DNA of 51,888 nucleotides from Oscillospiraceae bacterium. GTDB lineage: Bacteria > Bacillota > Clostridia > Oscillospirales > Oscillospiraceae. Below the pieces are notes generated by a model. It ran no database searches and was not told where the DNA came from. It worked only from the letters and a program-made list of their open reading frames with translations. The translations under genes were made by a program, and so were the position numbers. Location: assembly GCA_017397835.1 (NCBI GenBank), contig JAFQHV010000028.1, forward strand, positions 1 to 51,888. The letters run 5' to 3'. Of this stretch, positions 43,090-51,820 are shown piece by piece (the stretch's first letter is position 1; every line of letters starts with the position of its first letter).

Positions 43090-43263
43090 AAGCGTCCCTC
43101 CTTATATAATATATGGCCTTTGATTGAGGACAGTATAGCACATCCGCGGTCCAAAAACCAGTACTTTAGGAGACGGAAATTGTGTGCCGTTTCCGCCGCA
43201 AACACAAGAAATTGTAGGTGTTAGGACGCTTTTGAAAAAAGATAAAAATTTTTCAAAAAAAGC

Positions 43264-43292
43264 TTGACACACACGAGGTAGTGTAGTATGAT
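43264..43292 (+). promoter_or_regulatory. Main promoter of the S10 operon
   Basis: Consensus TTGACA (43264-43269), 17-bp spacer, TATGAT (43287-43292), preceded by an A/T tract (43230-43260) that could serve as an UP element. Expected to be very strong. Confidence 0.9.
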
Positions 43293-43297
43293 AGCGG

Positions 43298-43571
43298 AGC
43301 GCCTGTATGGGCGCAGTCTGCGATGATGCGGGAGATTGCTCTGAAAAAGAGGTAACTTCCGCGGAGTATGTCCGTGAATCGGGCGGCTGAGGAATGTCTG
43401 TTTACGCGTATATCGCCAAGCAGAAAGAACCGGCCGGCTTAGGTTGCGCCGGTTTTCATTCTGGCCTGGAGTGATACGCACGAAACAGTGGACAGACAGA
43501 CTTCACCGTACGGAGAGCGACAAGACACGCAAACAAAGTCACTTCGTATGTATTTAAGGAGGAAACAAACC
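43298..43571 (+). promoter_or_regulatory. Long leader of rpsJ with terminator-like hairpin
   Basis: About 270 nt untranslated. It has a small hairpin GCGCC/GGCGC (43299-43314) and a terminator-like stem AACCGGC (43428-43434) with GCCGGTT (43448-43454) followed by TTTC. A leader of this size before S10 suggests autogenous control by a ribosomal protein, through attenuation or repression of translation. Leader motifs have been proposed upstream of S10 genes in Clostridia; I cannot test a match. Confidence 0.6.
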
Positions 43572-43883
43572 ATGGCTCAGAAAGAAATGATCCGCATTCG
43601 TCTCAAGGCCTATGATCATCAGCTGATCGACCAGTCCGCTGAGAAGATCGTCGAGACCGCCAAGCGCACCGGCGCTGCCGTCTCCGGCCCCATTCCCCTG
43701 CCCACCAAGAAGGAAGTCGTCACCATCCTGCGCGCTGTCCACAAGTACAAGGACTCCCGCGAGCAGTTTGAGCGCCGCACCCACAAGCGCCTGATCGACG
43801 TCATCAAGCCCTCCCCCAAGACTGTGGAGGCTCTGATGTCTCTCGAGCTGCCTGCTGGTGTGGACATTGAAATCAAGCTGTAA
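43572..43883 (+). CDS. rpsJ: 30S ribosomal protein S10
   Basis: 103 residues, full length. A 30S head protein, also NusE in antitermination. [31 protein letters not shown], and the C-terminal VDIEIKL are diagnostic. Start ATG 43572 after AAGGAGG. Unlike the compact E. coli operon, it is separated from rplC by 244 bp that hold another promoter, so S10 can be expressed separately from the rest. Confidence 0.98.
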   Translation: MAQKEMIRIRLKAYDHQLIDQSAEKIVETAKRTGAAVSGPIPLPTKKEVVTILRAVHKYKDSREQFERRTHKRLIDVIKPSPKTVEALMSLELPAGVDIEIKL

Positions 43884-43960
43884 TCGTCCATCTTTTTTCG
43901 CCATTCTGCGTTAAGCCGCTTTGCCGTGCAAAAAGCACTGCCTGCAGCGGCTCGCCTTGT

Positions 43961-43990
43961 CTGACAAAAAAACCTGCACGATTGTATAAT
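43961..43990 (+). promoter_or_regulatory. Internal promoter before rplC
   Basis: CTGACA (43961-43966), 18-bp spacer, TATAAT (43985-43990), in the gap between rpsJ and rplC. Confidence 0.7.
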
Positions 43991-43996
43991 GTAGTT

Positions 43997-44127
43997 TGAT
44001 TTCACCCAATCATGTGTACCCGCTGTTCGCCGCTGTATAGAGGCGAACGGGTCAAGTTGCCGTAGCAATGACAGCCAATGGTCAACTACGTCAACCAATA
44101 ACCTTTATATTAGGAGGAAACAAGTCA
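43997..44127 (+). promoter_or_regulatory. Leader before rplC with conserved-looking hairpin
   Basis: About 130 nt between the internal promoter and rplC. The main structure is a stem CCCG..TTCGCC/GGCGAA-CGGG around GCTGTATAGA (about 44019-44051). L4, encoded just downstream, represses the S10 operon in enterobacteria through its leader, so an r-protein-binding role is plausible but not shown. Confidence 0.45.
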
Positions 44128-44853
44128 ATGGAAAAGGCAATCATCGGCAAGAAGGTCGGTATGACCCAGATCTTCAACGAAGCCGGCCATGCCGTTCCCG
44201 TGACCGTCATCCAGGTCGGCCCCTGCACCGTGGTGCAGAAGAAGACCAAGGAGAAGGACGGCTACGAGGCGGTCCAGCTGGGTTTCGACGCAGTCCCCGA
44301 GCGCAAGCTCACCAAGGCTGAGGCCGGCCATCAGAAGAAGGCCGGCATCACCGAGTTCGTCCGCGTGCTCAAGGAGTTCGATCTGGACGCCAGCAAGTTC
44401 GAGGTGGGTGACACCATCACCGCCGAGATGTTCGCTGAGGGCGACCGTGTGGACGTGACCGGCATCAGCAAGGGCCACGGCTTCCAGGGCGTTGTCAAGC
44501 GCCACGGCGCCGCCATCAAGCGTATGACCCACGGCGGCGGCCCCGTCCACCGTCATCAGGGTTCTTTGGGCGCGGGCACCACTCCCGGCCACATCTTCAA
44601 GGGCCGTGACGGCGCCGGTCAGATGGGCAACGAGCAGGTCACCGTGCTGAACCTGGACGTCATCAAGGTCGATGCCGAGCTGGGCATCGTGGCCGTTCGC
44701 GGCGCTGTCCCCGGCCCCAAGGGCGGTGTGGTCAGCGTGCGCAGCTCCGTGATCAACGTCAAGGAGAAGGGCGCTTCCGCCGGCATCAGCAACAACCCGC
44801 AGAAGGCTTCTGCCCGCGTCAACCCCCAGAAGGCTTCCGCCCGCAATATGTAA
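44128..44853 (+). CDS. rplC: 50S ribosomal protein L3
   Basis: 241 residues from ATG 44128 (AGGAGG upstream). It binds 23S rRNA near the peptidyl transferase centre and nucleates assembly. GKKVGMTQIF, the long loop GHGFQGVVKRHG with GGGPVHRHQGSLGAGTTPGHIFKG, and PGPKGGVVSV are diagnostic. The tail is unusual: NPQKASAR occurs twice in tandem (NPQKASAR-V-NPQKASAR-NM), lengthening the protein beyond the usual 205-220 residues. Confidence 0.98.
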   Translation: MEKAIIGKKVGMTQIFNEAGHAVPVTVIQVGPCTVVQKKTKEKDGYEAVQLGFDAVPERKLTKAEAGHQKKAGITEFVRVLKEFDLDASKFEVGDTITAEMFAEGDRVDVTGISKGHGFQGVVKRHGAAIKRMTHGGGPVHRHQGSLGAGTTPGHIFKGRDGAGQMGNEQVTVLNLDVIKVDAELGIVAVRGAVPGPKGGVVSVRSSVINVKEKGASAGISNNPQKASARVNPQKASARNM

Positions 44854-44872
44854 GGAAAGGAGAGTTTGAATC

Positions 44873-45493
44873 ATGGCTAACGCTAAACTGTTTAACATGG
44901 CCGGTCAGCAGATCGGTGAGATTGAGCTCTCCGACGCCGTTTTCGGCATTGAGCCCAATCAGGTGGTTGTGCATGAGGTGGTCAAGAATCACCTGGCCAA
45001 CTGCCGTCAGGGTACCCAGTCCGCTCTGACCCGCGCCGAGGTTTCCGGCGGCGGCAAGAAGCCCTGGCGTCAGAAGGGTACCGGCCACGCCCGTCAGGGT
45101 TCCACCCGCGCTCCCCAGTGGACTCACGGCGGTATCGTGTTCGCTCCCAAGCCCCGCGATTACAGCTATGCGCTGAACAAGAAGGTCAAGCGCCTGGCTC
45201 TGAAGTCCGCCCTGTCCGACAAGGCTGCCAACGGCAACATCGTTGTGGTTGACGCCCTGGAGATGGCCGAGATCAAGACCAAGACCATGAAGGGTCTGCT
45301 GGACGCCGTGGGCGCCGGCAAGTCCGTGGTCATCACCCCTGAGCTGAACGAGAACGTGGTCAAGTCCGCCCGCAACATCCCCGGTGTGATCACCACCACC
45401 GCCAAGATCCTCAGCGTGTATGACATCGTCAACGCCAAGCAGCTGGTCATCGACAAGGCTGCCCTGGCTATCATCGAGGAGGTGTTCGCGTAA
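44873..45493 (+). CDS. rplD: 50S ribosomal protein L4
   Basis: 206 residues, normal length. It lines the exit tunnel and in enterobacteria is the autogenous repressor of this operon. [20 protein letters not shown] is the conserved tunnel loop; [14 protein letters not shown] and the C-terminal [17 protein letters not shown] follow. Start ATG 44873 after AAAGGAGAG. Its stop TAA shares one base with the rplW start (TAATG), implying coupled translation. Confidence 0.98.
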   Translation: MANAKLFNMAGQQIGEIELSDAVFGIEPNQVVVHEVVKNHLANCRQGTQSALTRAEVSGGGKKPWRQKGTGHARQGSTRAPQWTHGGIVFAPKPRDYSYALNKKVKRLALKSALSDKAANGNIVVVDALEMAEIKTKTMKGLLDAVGAGKSVVITPELNENVVKSARNIPGVITTTAKILSVYDIVNAKQLVIDKAALAIIEEVFA

Positions 45494-45789
45494 TGACTAA
45501 GGCTTATGATATCATCAAGCGCCCCATCATCACCGAACAGTCCATGGAACAGACTGAGATGAAGCGCTACACCTTCGAGGTCGACAAGACCGCCAACAAG
45601 ATCGAGATCGCCAAGGCGATCGAGGAGATCTTCGGTGTCAAGGTCGCCAAGGTCAACACCCTGCACGTGCAGGGCAAGATGAAGCGCATGGGTGCCCAGC
45701 CCGCCGGCCGCCGCGCCAGCTGGAAGAAGGCTGTTGTCACCCTGACCGCCGATTCCAAGTCCATCGAGCTCTTCGAGGGCATGGTGTAA
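45493..45789 (+). CDS. rplW: 50S ribosomal protein L23
   Basis: 98 residues. It lies at the tunnel exit and docks signal recognition particle and trigger factor. [33 protein letters not shown], and the block [17 protein letters not shown] are family features. It overlaps rplD by one base and is followed by rplB after 15 bp with AAGGAGGAG. Confidence 0.97.
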   Translation: MTKAYDIIKRPIITEQSMEQTEMKRYTFEVDKTANKIEIAKAIEEIFGVKVAKVNTLHVQGKMKRMGAQPAGRRASWKKAVVTLTADSKSIELFEGMV

Positions 45790-45804
45790 GGAGGAGAATG
45801 ACAA

Positions 45805-46638
45805 ATGGCTATTAAGACGTTTAAGCCCACTACCCCCTCCCGCCGTCACATGACTGTGTCCGCTTTCGAGGGGATCGACAAGAAGGCCAAGCCCGAGCGC
45901 GACCTGGTTGAGGTGCTGAAGAAGCACGCCGGCCGCAACAGCTATGGCCGCATCACCGTCCGTCATCACGGCGGCGGCAACAAGCAGAAGTACCGCATCA
46001 TCGACTTCAAGCGCGACAAGGAAGGAACCGCTACTGTCATTAACCTGCAGTACGACCCCAACCGCTCCGCTAACATCGCTCTGCTGGAGTACGAGGATGG
46101 CGAGCGCCGCTACATCCTGGCTCCCGTCCATCTGAAGGCCGGCCACAAGATCATGACCGGTGCCGATGCCGACATTCTGCCCGGCAACTGCCTGCCCATC
46201 GCCAACATTCCCGTTGGTGAAATGATCCACTGCATCGAGCTGTATCCCGGCAAGGGCGCTCAGCTGGTCCGCGCCGCCGGCGTGGCCGCTCAGCTGATGG
46301 CAAAGGAGAACGGCATGGCTCAGGTGCGCCTGCCCTCCGGCGAGGTGCGCTATATCCGCGAGAACTGCAAGGCCACCATCGGCCAGGTCGGTAACGCTGA
46401 TCACGCCAACATCCACATCGGTAAGGCTGGTCGTAAGCGCCACATGGGTTGGCGTCCCACCGTCCGCGGTTCCGTTATGAACCCCTGCGACCACCCCCAC
46501 GGTGGTGGTGAGGGCAAGAGCCCTGTCGGCCGTCCCGGCCCTGTTACCCCCTGGGGCAAGCCCGCTCTGGGTTACAAGACCCGCAAGACGAAGAACCGTA
46601 CCGATAAGTTCATCGTCAAGCGCCGCAATGCGAAGTAA
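45805..46638 (+). CDS. rplB: 50S ribosomal protein L2
   Basis: 277 residues, full length. It is essential for subunit association and peptidyl transfer. [33 protein letters not shown], the [19 protein letters not shown] block and [19 protein letters not shown] carry the universal residues, including the active-centre histidine loop. Codons are strongly biased to C-ending and AAG/CGC, as in the whole ribosomal block. Confidence 0.98.
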   Translation: MAIKTFKPTTPSRRHMTVSAFEGIDKKAKPERDLVEVLKKHAGRNSYGRITVRHHGGGNKQKYRIIDFKRDKEGTATVINLQYDPNRSANIALLEYEDGERRYILAPVHLKAGHKIMTGADADILPGNCLPIANIPVGEMIHCIELYPGKGAQLVRAAGVAAQLMAKENGMAQVRLPSGEVRYIRENCKATIGQVGNADHANIHIGKAGRKRHMGWRPTVRGSVMNPCDHPHGGGEGKSPVGRPGPVTPWGKPALGYKTRKTKNRTDKFIVKRRNAK

Positions 46639-46654
46639 GGAGGCAGTGTAAAAG

Positions 46655-46927
46655 ATGAGCAGAAGCATTAAGAAAGGCCCCTTTTGCGCTCCCGAGCTGC
46701 TGAAGCGGGTTGACGAGATGAATCAGGTCGGCGAGAAGAAGGTTCTGAAGACCTGGAGCCGCAGCTCCACCATCTTCCCCGCCTTCGTCGGCCACACCTT
46801 TGCCGTCCATGACGGCCGCAAGCACGTTCCCGTCTATGTGACCGAGGATATGGTCGGCCACAAGCTGGGCGAGTTCGTTCCCACCCGCACCTTCAAGGGT
46901 CACGCGGGTTCCAAGACCGGTAAGTAA
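46655..46927 (+). CDS. rpsS: 30S ribosomal protein S19
   Basis: 90 residues. Part of the 30S head, near S13. [50 protein letters not shown] and [12 protein letters not shown] match along the full length. Start ATG 46655 is downstream of AAGGAGG with 16 bp from rplB. Confidence 0.98.
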   Translation: MSRSIKKGPFCAPELLKRVDEMNQVGEKKVLKTWSRSSTIFPAFVGHTFAVHDGRKHVPVYVTEDMVGHKLGEFVPTRTFKGHAGSKTGK

Positions 46928-46941
46928 GGAGGAGAGAAACA

Positions 46942-47274
46942 ATGGAAGCTAAAGCTAATCTGAAGTACCTGCGCATCTCTCCCCGCAAGGTTCAGATCGT
47001 TCTGGACCTGATCCGCGGCAAGAATGTGGCCACCGCGGCCGCCATTCTGATGCAGACCCCCAAGGCTGCTTCCGAGCCTGTTCTGAAGCTGCTGAAGAGT
47101 GCTGCTGCCAACGCCGAGAACAACCATCAGATGGACCCCGAGAAGCTGTACGTCAGCACTTGCTATGCCAACCCCGGCCCCATCATCAAGCGCATCCGTC
47201 CCCGCGCCCAGGGCCGCGCGTTCCGCATCAACAAGCGCACTTCTCACATCACCATCGCCGTGAGCGAGCGCTAA
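46942..47274 (+). CDS. rplV: 50S ribosomal protein L22
   Basis: 110 residues. It lines the exit tunnel opposite L4; mutations in its loop give macrolide resistance. [33 protein letters not shown], and the beta-hairpin loop [20 protein letters not shown] are visible; no resistance-type duplication is seen. Start ATG 46942 after AAGGAGGAG. Confidence 0.98.
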   Translation: MEAKANLKYLRISPRKVQIVLDLIRGKNVATAAAILMQTPKAASEPVLKLLKSAAANAENNHQMDPEKLYVSTCYANPGPIIKRIRPRAQGRAFRINKRTSHITIAVSER

Positions 47275-47289
47275 GGGAGGAGAACAGTT

Positions 47290-48099
47290 ATGGGACAGAA
47301 AGTTAATCCCCACGGCCTTCGCGTGGGTGTCATCAAGGATTGGGACTCCCGTTGGTACGCCCGCAACGAGAAGGTGGGCGACCTGCTGGTCGAGGATAAG
47401 AAGATCCGCGACTTTTTGAAGAAGACCCTGTACGGTGCCGGTGTGCCCAAGATCGAGATCGAGCGCGACAGCGCCAAGGTCAGCATCTACCTGCACTGCG
47501 CCCGTCCCGGTGTCGTCATCGGCAAGGGCGGCGAGGAGATCACCCGTCTGGAGGCTCAGGTCTCCAAGATGATCGGCAAGACCGTCAAGCTGAGCATCGT
47601 TGAGGCTCGCGACACCGACACCACCGCTCAGCTGGTTGCTGAGAACATTGCCCAGCAGATCGAGAAGCGTATTTCTCATCGCCGTGCTATGAAGAACGCC
47701 ATGGGCCGCGCTATGCGCGCCGGCGCCAAGGGTATCAAGGTGTCCTGCTCCGGTCGTCTGGGCGGTCGTGAGATCGCCGGTACCGAGCACTATCACGACG
47801 GTACCATTCCTCTGCAGACCATCCGTGCCGACATCGACTACGGCTTTGCCGAGGCTGCCACCACTTACGGCCGCATCGGCGTGAAGGTTTGGATCTACAA
47901 GGGTGAGGTCCTGACCCAGACCCTGCGCACCACCCCCCGTACCCTGGATACCAGCAAGCCCTATCAGGAGCGTCGTGAGCGTCCCCGCCGCGACCGCCGT
48001 GAGGGTGGCTTCAACCGCGAGCGCCGTGACGGCGACCGCCGCCAGGGCTTCAACCGTGGCCCCCGTGCCAATGCTCCTAAGGAAGGAGGCGCTCAGTAA
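47290..48099 (+). CDS. rpsC: 30S ribosomal protein S3 with long basic tail
   Basis: 269 residues, longer than the usual 207-235. S3 sits at the mRNA entry channel and has helicase activity there. [20 protein letters not shown], the KH motif [33 protein letters not shown] and [18 protein letters not shown]-like segment [17 protein letters not shown] are conserved. The last 45 or so residues are an Arg/Gly/Asn-rich extension (repeated RR, RD and GFNR units). Its stop overlaps the rplP start by one base. Confidence 0.97.
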   Translation: MGQKVNPHGLRVGVIKDWDSRWYARNEKVGDLLVEDKKIRDFLKKTLYGAGVPKIEIERDSAKVSIYLHCARPGVVIGKGGEEITRLEAQVSKMIGKTVKLSIVEARDTDTTAQLVAENIAQQIEKRISHRRAMKNAMGRAMRAGAKGIKVSCSGRLGGREIAGTEHYHDGTIPLQTIRADIDYGFAEAATTYGRIGVKVWIYKGEVLTQTLRTTPRTLDTSKPYQERRERPRRDRREGGFNRERRDGDRRQGFNRGPRANAPKEGGAQ

Positions 48100-48530
48100 T
48101 GCTGCTGCCCAAGAGAGTTAAGTATCGCCGCGTTCACCGTGGCCGCCTGAAGGGCAAGGCCATGCGCGGCAACTTCGTCAGCAATGGCGAGTTCGGCCTG
48201 ATGGCCACTGAGCCCAGCTGGATTACCAGCAACCAGATCGAGGCCGCCCGTATCGCCATGACCCGTCACACCAAGCGTGGCGGTAAGGTGTGGATCAAGA
48301 TCTTCCCCGATAAGCCCGTTACCGAGAAGCCTGCCGAGACCCGTATGGGTTCCGGTAAGGGTTCCCCCGAGTACTGGGTGGCCGTGGTCAAGCCCGGCCG
48401 CGTCATGTTTGAGATCGCCGGCGTTTCCGAGGAAGTCGCCCGTGAGGCTCTGCGTTTGGCCAGCCACAAGCTGCCCGTCAAGTGCAAGATCGTCAAGCGT
48501 GAAGAGACTGAGATGGGTGGTGAAGCATAA
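48099..48530 (+). CDS. rplP: 50S ribosomal protein L16
   Basis: 143 residues, full length. It positions the A-site tRNA and supports large-subunit maturation. [40 protein letters not shown], and the block [20 protein letters not shown] are diagnostic. It overlaps both neighbours by one base (TAATG), so rpsC-rplP-rpmC form a translationally coupled set. Confidence 0.98.
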   Translation: MLLPKRVKYRRVHRGRLKGKAMRGNFVSNGEFGLMATEPSWITSNQIEAARIAMTRHTKRGGKVWIKIFPDKPVTEKPAETRMGSGKGSPEYWVAVVKPGRVMFEIAGVSEEVAREALRLASHKLPVKCKIVKREETEMGGEA

Positions 48531-48727
48531 TGAAGGCTATTGAAGTTCGTAAGATGAGCGCCGCCGAGCTGGAGAACAAGCTGGTGGAGCTGAAGAAGGA
48601 CCTGTTCAACCTGCGCCTCCAGCATGCTACCAACCAGCTGGAGAACCCCGGCCGCATCGCCGAGGTCAAGAAGGATATCGCCCGAGTCAAGACCATCATT
48701 CGCGAGCAGCAGCTCGCCAGCCGATAA
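48530..48727 (+). CDS. rpmC: 50S ribosomal protein L29
   Basis: 65 residues, two long helices. At the tunnel exit beside L23. [39 protein letters not shown] and the final VKTIIREQQ match the family. The start overlaps the rplP stop by one base. Confidence 0.97.
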   Translation: MKAIEVRKMSAAELENKLVELKKDLFNLRLQHATNQLENPGRIAEVKKDIARVKTIIREQQLASR

Positions 48728-48744
48728 GAAGGAGGAAATAGACA

Positions 48745-49005
48745 ATGGAAAACAGAACTTCTTCCCGTAAGACCAGAGTCGGCCTGGTGGTCTCTGACAA
48801 GATGGATAAGACCGTGGTGGTCGCCATCGCTGACCGCGTGGCTCATCCTCTGTACAAGAAGATCGTTAAGAGAACCTATAAGCTCAAAGCTCACGATGAG
48901 AACAACACCTGTGGCGTTGGCGACCGCGTCCGCGTCATGGAGACCCGCCCCCTGTCCAAGGACAAGCGCTGGCGCGTGGTTGAGATCATCGAGAAGGCCA
49001 AGTAA
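48745..49005 (+). CDS. rpsQ: 30S ribosomal protein S17
   Basis: 86 residues. OB-fold 16S rRNA binder, an early assembly protein. [36 protein letters not shown], and [20 protein letters not shown] are conserved. Last gene of the classical S10 operon; the spc operon continues after 12 bp with no terminator or promoter visible, so the two run together. Confidence 0.98.
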   Translation: MENRTSSRKTRVGLVVSDKMDKTVVVAIADRVAHPLYKKIVKRTYKLKAHDENNTCGVGDRVRVMETRPLSKDKRWRVVEIIEKAK

Positions 49006-49017
49006 GGAGGTGCCGGC

Positions 49018-49386
49018 ATGATTCAGCAGGAAAGCTATCTGAAGGTCGCCGACAACACCGGCGCCAAGGAAATCAAGACCATCCGCGTGCTGGGCGGCTC
49101 CCGCCGCAAGTTCGGCAACATTGGTGATATCATTGTTGCCTCCGTGCGCAAGGCTGCTCCCGGCGGCACGGTCAAGAAGGGCGAGGTCGTTAAGGCCGTT
49201 ATCGTCCGCTCCGCCAAGGGTGTGCGCCGTCCCGACGGCAGCTACGTCCGCTTCGATGAGAACGCTGCCGTTATCATCAAGGACGACAAGAACCCCCGCG
49301 GCACCCGTATCTTTGGCCCGGTGGCCCGCGAGCTGCGTGACAAGGATTTTATGAAGATCCTGTCCCTGGCCCCCGAAGTGCTGTAA
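49018..49386 (+). CDS. rplN: 50S ribosomal protein L14
   Basis: 122 residues. It lies at the subunit interface and is the binding site of the silencing factor Rsf[41 protein letters not shown], and [20 protein letters not shown] are the universal blocks. First gene of the spc part. Confidence 0.98.
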   Translation: MIQQESYLKVADNTGAKEIKTIRVLGGSRRKFGNIGDIIVASVRKAAPGGTVKKGEVVKAVIVRSAKGVRRPDGSYVRFDENAAVIIKDDKNPRGTRIFGPVARELRDKDFMKILSLAPEVL

Positions 49387-49401
49387 GGGAGGGTATGCAA
49401 C

Positions 49402-49716
49402 ATGAATAAGATGAGCATTAAGAAGGACGATCTGGTGGTCGTTCTGTCCGGCAAGGACAAGGGCAAGCAGGGCAAGGTCCTGGAGGTTATGCCCAAGTCC
49501 GGCAAGGTGGTCGTGGAGAAGATCAACGTCGTTTCCCGCCACACCAAGCCCCGCAAGCAGGGTGAAGAGGGCGGCATCATTCAGAAGGAAGCCCCCATCT
49601 ACGCCTGCAAGGTGCAGACTGTCTGCCCCAAGTGCGGTAAGGCTACCCGTGTCGCCCACAAGGTGGACGGCGATAAGAAGGTTCGCGTCTGCAAGAAGTG
49701 CGGCGCTGAGTTCTGA
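49402..49716 (+). CDS. rplX: 50S ribosomal protein L24
   Basis: 104 residues from ATG 49402 (an internal ATG lies three codons on). One of the two initiators of large-subunit assembly. [20 protein letters not shown] is the KOW motif; [20 protein letters not shown] follows. The C-terminus keeps two CxxC pairs ([11 protein letters not shown] and [10 protein letters not shown]), i.e. the zinc-binding form. Confidence 0.97.
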   Translation: MNKMSIKKDDLVVVLSGKDKGKQGKVLEVMPKSGKVVVEKINVVSRHTKPRKQGEEGGIIQKEAPIYACKVQTVCPKCGKATRVAHKVDGDKKVRVCKKCGAEF

Positions 49717-49734
49717 GAGAGGAGGAGTTAAACA

Positions 49735-50292
49735 ATGGCTGATAAGAAGATGCCTAATCTGAAGGCTAAGTACCAGGCCGAGGTTGCTCCTGCTCTGATG
49801 CAGAAGTTCGGCTACAAGTCCACCATGCAGATCCCCCGCCTGGAGAAGATCGTCATCAACGTCGGCTGCTCCGAGGCCCGCGAGAATCCCAAGGTCCTGG
49901 ACGCTGTCGTCAGCGACCTGACCGCCATCTCCGGCCAGAAGGCCGTGATCACCAAGGCCAAGAAATCCGTGGCTAACTTCAAGCTGCGCGAGGGTATGCC
50001 CATCGGTGCCAAGGTGACTCTGCGCGGTGACAAGATGTGGGAGTTCCTGGATCGTCTGTTCAACGTGGCTCTGCCCCGTGTGCGTGACTTCCGCGGCATC
50101 TCCGCCGACGGCTTTGACGGCCGCGGTAACTTTGCCCTGGGTGTCAAGGAGCAGCTGATCTTCCCCGAGATCGAGTACGACAAGATCGACAAGATCCGCG
50201 GCATGGACATCGTCATCGTGACCACTGCCCAGTCTGACGAAGAGGCCCGCGAGCTGCTGACTCAGGTCGGCGCTCCCTTCGCCGCTCGCTAA
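49735..50292 (+). CDS. rplE: 50S ribosomal protein L5
   Basis: 185 residues, full length. It binds 5S rRNA and contacts the P-site t[69 protein letters not shown] and [20 protein letters not shown] match the family. Start ATG 49735 after AGAGGAGGAG. Confidence 0.98.
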   Translation: MADKKMPNLKAKYQAEVAPALMQKFGYKSTMQIPRLEKIVINVGCSEARENPKVLDAVVSDLTAISGQKAVITKAKKSVANFKLREGMPIGAKVTLRGDKMWEFLDRLFNVALPRVRDFRGISADGFDGRGNFALGVKEQLIFPEIEYDKIDKIRGMDIVIVTTAQSDEEARELLTQVGAPFAAR

Positions 50293-50306
50293 GGAGGAAC
50301 ACAGAC

Positions 50307-50492
50307 ATGGCTAAGAAATCTATGATCCTGAAGCAGCAGAGAGATCCCAAGTTCTCTACTCGCCAGTACAACCGCTGCAAGCTGTGCGGCCGCCCCCACG
50401 CCTACCTGCGTGACTACGGCATCTGCCGTATCTGCTTCCGCGAGATGGCCTATAAGGGCCAGATCCCCGGCGTGAAGAAGGCGTCCTGGTAA
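50307..50492 (+). CDS. rpsN: 30S ribosomal protein S14, zinc-binding type
   Basis: 61 residues, the short zinc-containing (C+) form. [20 protein letters not shown] carries the four zinc cysteines; the N-terminus [20 protein letters not shown] and C-terminal [14 protein letters not shown] are typical. Unusually it is not followed closely by rpsH: 355 bp with a hairpin, a promoter and a folded leader intervene. Confidence 0.97.
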   Translation: MAKKSMILKQQRDPKFSTRQYNRCKLCGRPHAYLRDYGICRICFREMAYKGQIPGVKKASW

Positions 50493-50501
50493 ATCAATTC
50501 C

Positions 50502-50539
50502 GTTCCCGGAGAGGGGCCCAAAAGGCCTCTCTCCGGAAC
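50502..50539 (+). terminator. Strong hairpin after rpsN (terminator-like or processing site)
   Basis: A roughly 16-bp stem, GTTCCCGGAGAGGGGCC (50502-50518) with GGCCTCTCTCCGGAAC (50524-50539), small bulge, loop CAAAA. There is no T run after it (AAACTTTCC), so it may protect or process the upstream transcript rather than end it. Confidence 0.6.
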
Positions 50540-50578
50540 AAACTTTCCACGCGTCCGTGTGTGCGCCGCCGAAAACCC

Positions 50579-50607
50579 TTGCAAAACGGAAGTTTTTGGG
50601 GTATAAT
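50579..50607 (+). promoter_or_regulatory. Promoter before rpsH
   Basis: TTGCAA (50579-50584), 17-bp spacer, TATAAT (50602-50607). It restarts transcription of the distal spc genes. Confidence 0.82.
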
Positions 50608-50612
50608 TAATT

Positions 50613-50847
50613 GGTTGCGCGCCCGGGAGGCGCAAATCCGACCCGCCCATTGCGAAAACTCTTCGCAATAGCGGGCTATTGCCCTGTTCGGGCAAAATTC
50701 CGGTCAAACCCGCTTCGGCGGTTTGATAAATAAACCGTGCCTGCCCCAACCAGGCACAAAGGCGGACAATAGGTCGAAGGCGCCTAACTTCGATACCTTG
50801 CCGTCTATACGGGCAAACCCCGTAACCTAAAAAGGAGGTCAAAATCC
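50613..50847 (+). promoter_or_regulatory. Multi-hairpin leader of rpsH
   Basis: About 235 nt with no gene. Consecutive stems: TTGCGC/GCGCAA (50615-50620, 50630-50635); CCCGC..ATTGCGAA/TTCGCAAT..GCGGG (50642-50675); TTGCCC/GGGCAA (50679-50695); TCAAACC-CGC with a TTCG tetraloop (50704-50726); GTGCCTG/CAGGCAC (50737-50757); TCGAAG/CTTCGA with flanking pairs (50771-50797). Then AAAAAGGAGG before rpsH. Probably a ribosomal-protein-binding leader; S8 is the first candidate ligand because it is encoded next and is a known spc repressor in E. coli. Confidence 0.7.
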
Positions 50848-51246
50848 ATGCATATCACCGATCCCATTGCGGATATGCTCACTCGCATCCGCAACGCAAA
50901 CAACGCAAAGCATGACACTGTGGACATCCCTGCTTCCAACATGAAGAAGTCCATCGCTCAGATCCTGCTGGATGAAGGCTACATCAAGAACTTCCAGCTG
51001 ATCGACGACGGTACTCAGGGTGTCATCCGCGTCACCCTGAAGTACGGTGCCGGTAAGGAGAAGGTTATCTCCGGCCTGCGCCGCGTCTCCAAGCCCGGGC
51101 TGCGTGTGTACGCCGGCGCTGAGGAGCTGCCCCGTGTTCTGCACGGTCTGGGTGTCGCCATCGTGTCTACGTCCAAGGGCGTCATGACCGACAAGCAGGC
51201 CCGTCAGGCCAATGTCGGCGGCGAAGTCCTGGCGTTCGTCTGGTAA
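50848..51246 (+). CDS. rpsH: 30S ribosomal protein S8
   Basis: 132 residues. Central 16S rRNA binder and, in E. coli, the autogenous repressor of the spc operon. [40 protein letters not shown], and the C-terminal [20 protein letters not shown] are diagnostic. Start ATG 50848 after AAAAAGGAGG. Here it is first gene of its own transcript, a fitting position for a regulator acting on the leader. Confidence 0.98.
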   Translation: MHITDPIADMLTRIRNANNAKHDTVDIPASNMKKSIAQILLDEGYIKNFQLIDDGTQGVIRVTLKYGAGKEKVISGLRRVSKPGLRVYAGAEELPRVLHGLGVAIVSTSKGVMTDKQARQANVGGEVLAFVW

Positions 51247-51260
51247 GGAGGTAAATCGAA

Positions 51261-51803
51261 ATGAGCAGAATTGGTAGAGCTCCGATCACCGTCCCTGCCG
51301 GCGTGGAGATCAAGCTGGATGGCAACGCCATCACCGTCAAGGGCCCCAAGGGCACCCTGACCCGCGAATTTAACGAGAACATGACCGTCGCTGTGGACAA
51401 CGGTGTCCTGACCGTTTCCCGTCCCAACGACGCCAAGGAGAACCGTGCTCTGCACGGCCTGACCCGCACCCTGATCAACAACATGGTCGTGGGCGTTACC
51501 GAGGGCTTCAAGAAGGAGCTGGAGGTCAACGGCGTTGGCTACCGTGTGGCCAAGGAAGGCAACAAGCTGGTCATGAACCTGGGCTACTCCCACCAGGTCA
51601 TTATGGAGGAGGTCCCCGGCATCACCATCGACGTGCCCAACCCCAACGCAATTGTGATCAACGGCTGCGACAAGCAGCTGGTGGGTCAGTTCGCCGCCAA
51701 CGTGCGCGAGAAGAGACCCCCCGAGCCTTATAAGGGCAAGGGCATCAAGTATTCCACTGAGGTCATTCGCCGCAAGGAAGGCAAGACCGGCGGTAAGAAG
51801 TAA
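51261..51803 (+). CDS. rplF: 50S ribosomal protein L6
   Basis: 180 residues, two duplicated domains. Near the factor-binding region. SRIGRAPITVPAGVEIKLDG, VKGPKGTLTREF, LEVNGVGYRVAKEGNKLVMN and REKRPPEPYKGKGIKYSTEV match throughout. Start follows AAGGAGG, 14 bp after rpsH. Confidence 0.98.
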   Translation: MSRIGRAPITVPAGVEIKLDGNAITVKGPKGTLTREFNENMTVAVDNGVLTVSRPNDAKENRALHGLTRTLINNMVVGVTEGFKKELEVNGVGYRVAKEGNKLVMNLGYSHQVIMEEVPGITIDVPNPNAIVINGCDKQLVGQFAANVREKRPPEPYKGKGIKYSTEVIRRKEGKTGGKK

Positions 51804-51820
51804 TTAGGAGGTGTGCCATA

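Noticed and set aside
43221-43481. An 86-codon minus-strand frame over the rpsJ promoter and leader
   Set aside because: No ribosome-binding site and it lies across a consensus promoter on the opposite strand.
50613-50847. tRNA or tmRNA gene in the rpsN-rpsH gap
   Set aside because: No cloverleaf with GGTTCGAATCC-like T arm or CCA-adjacent acceptor stem; the stems are separate simple hairpins leading to rpsH.
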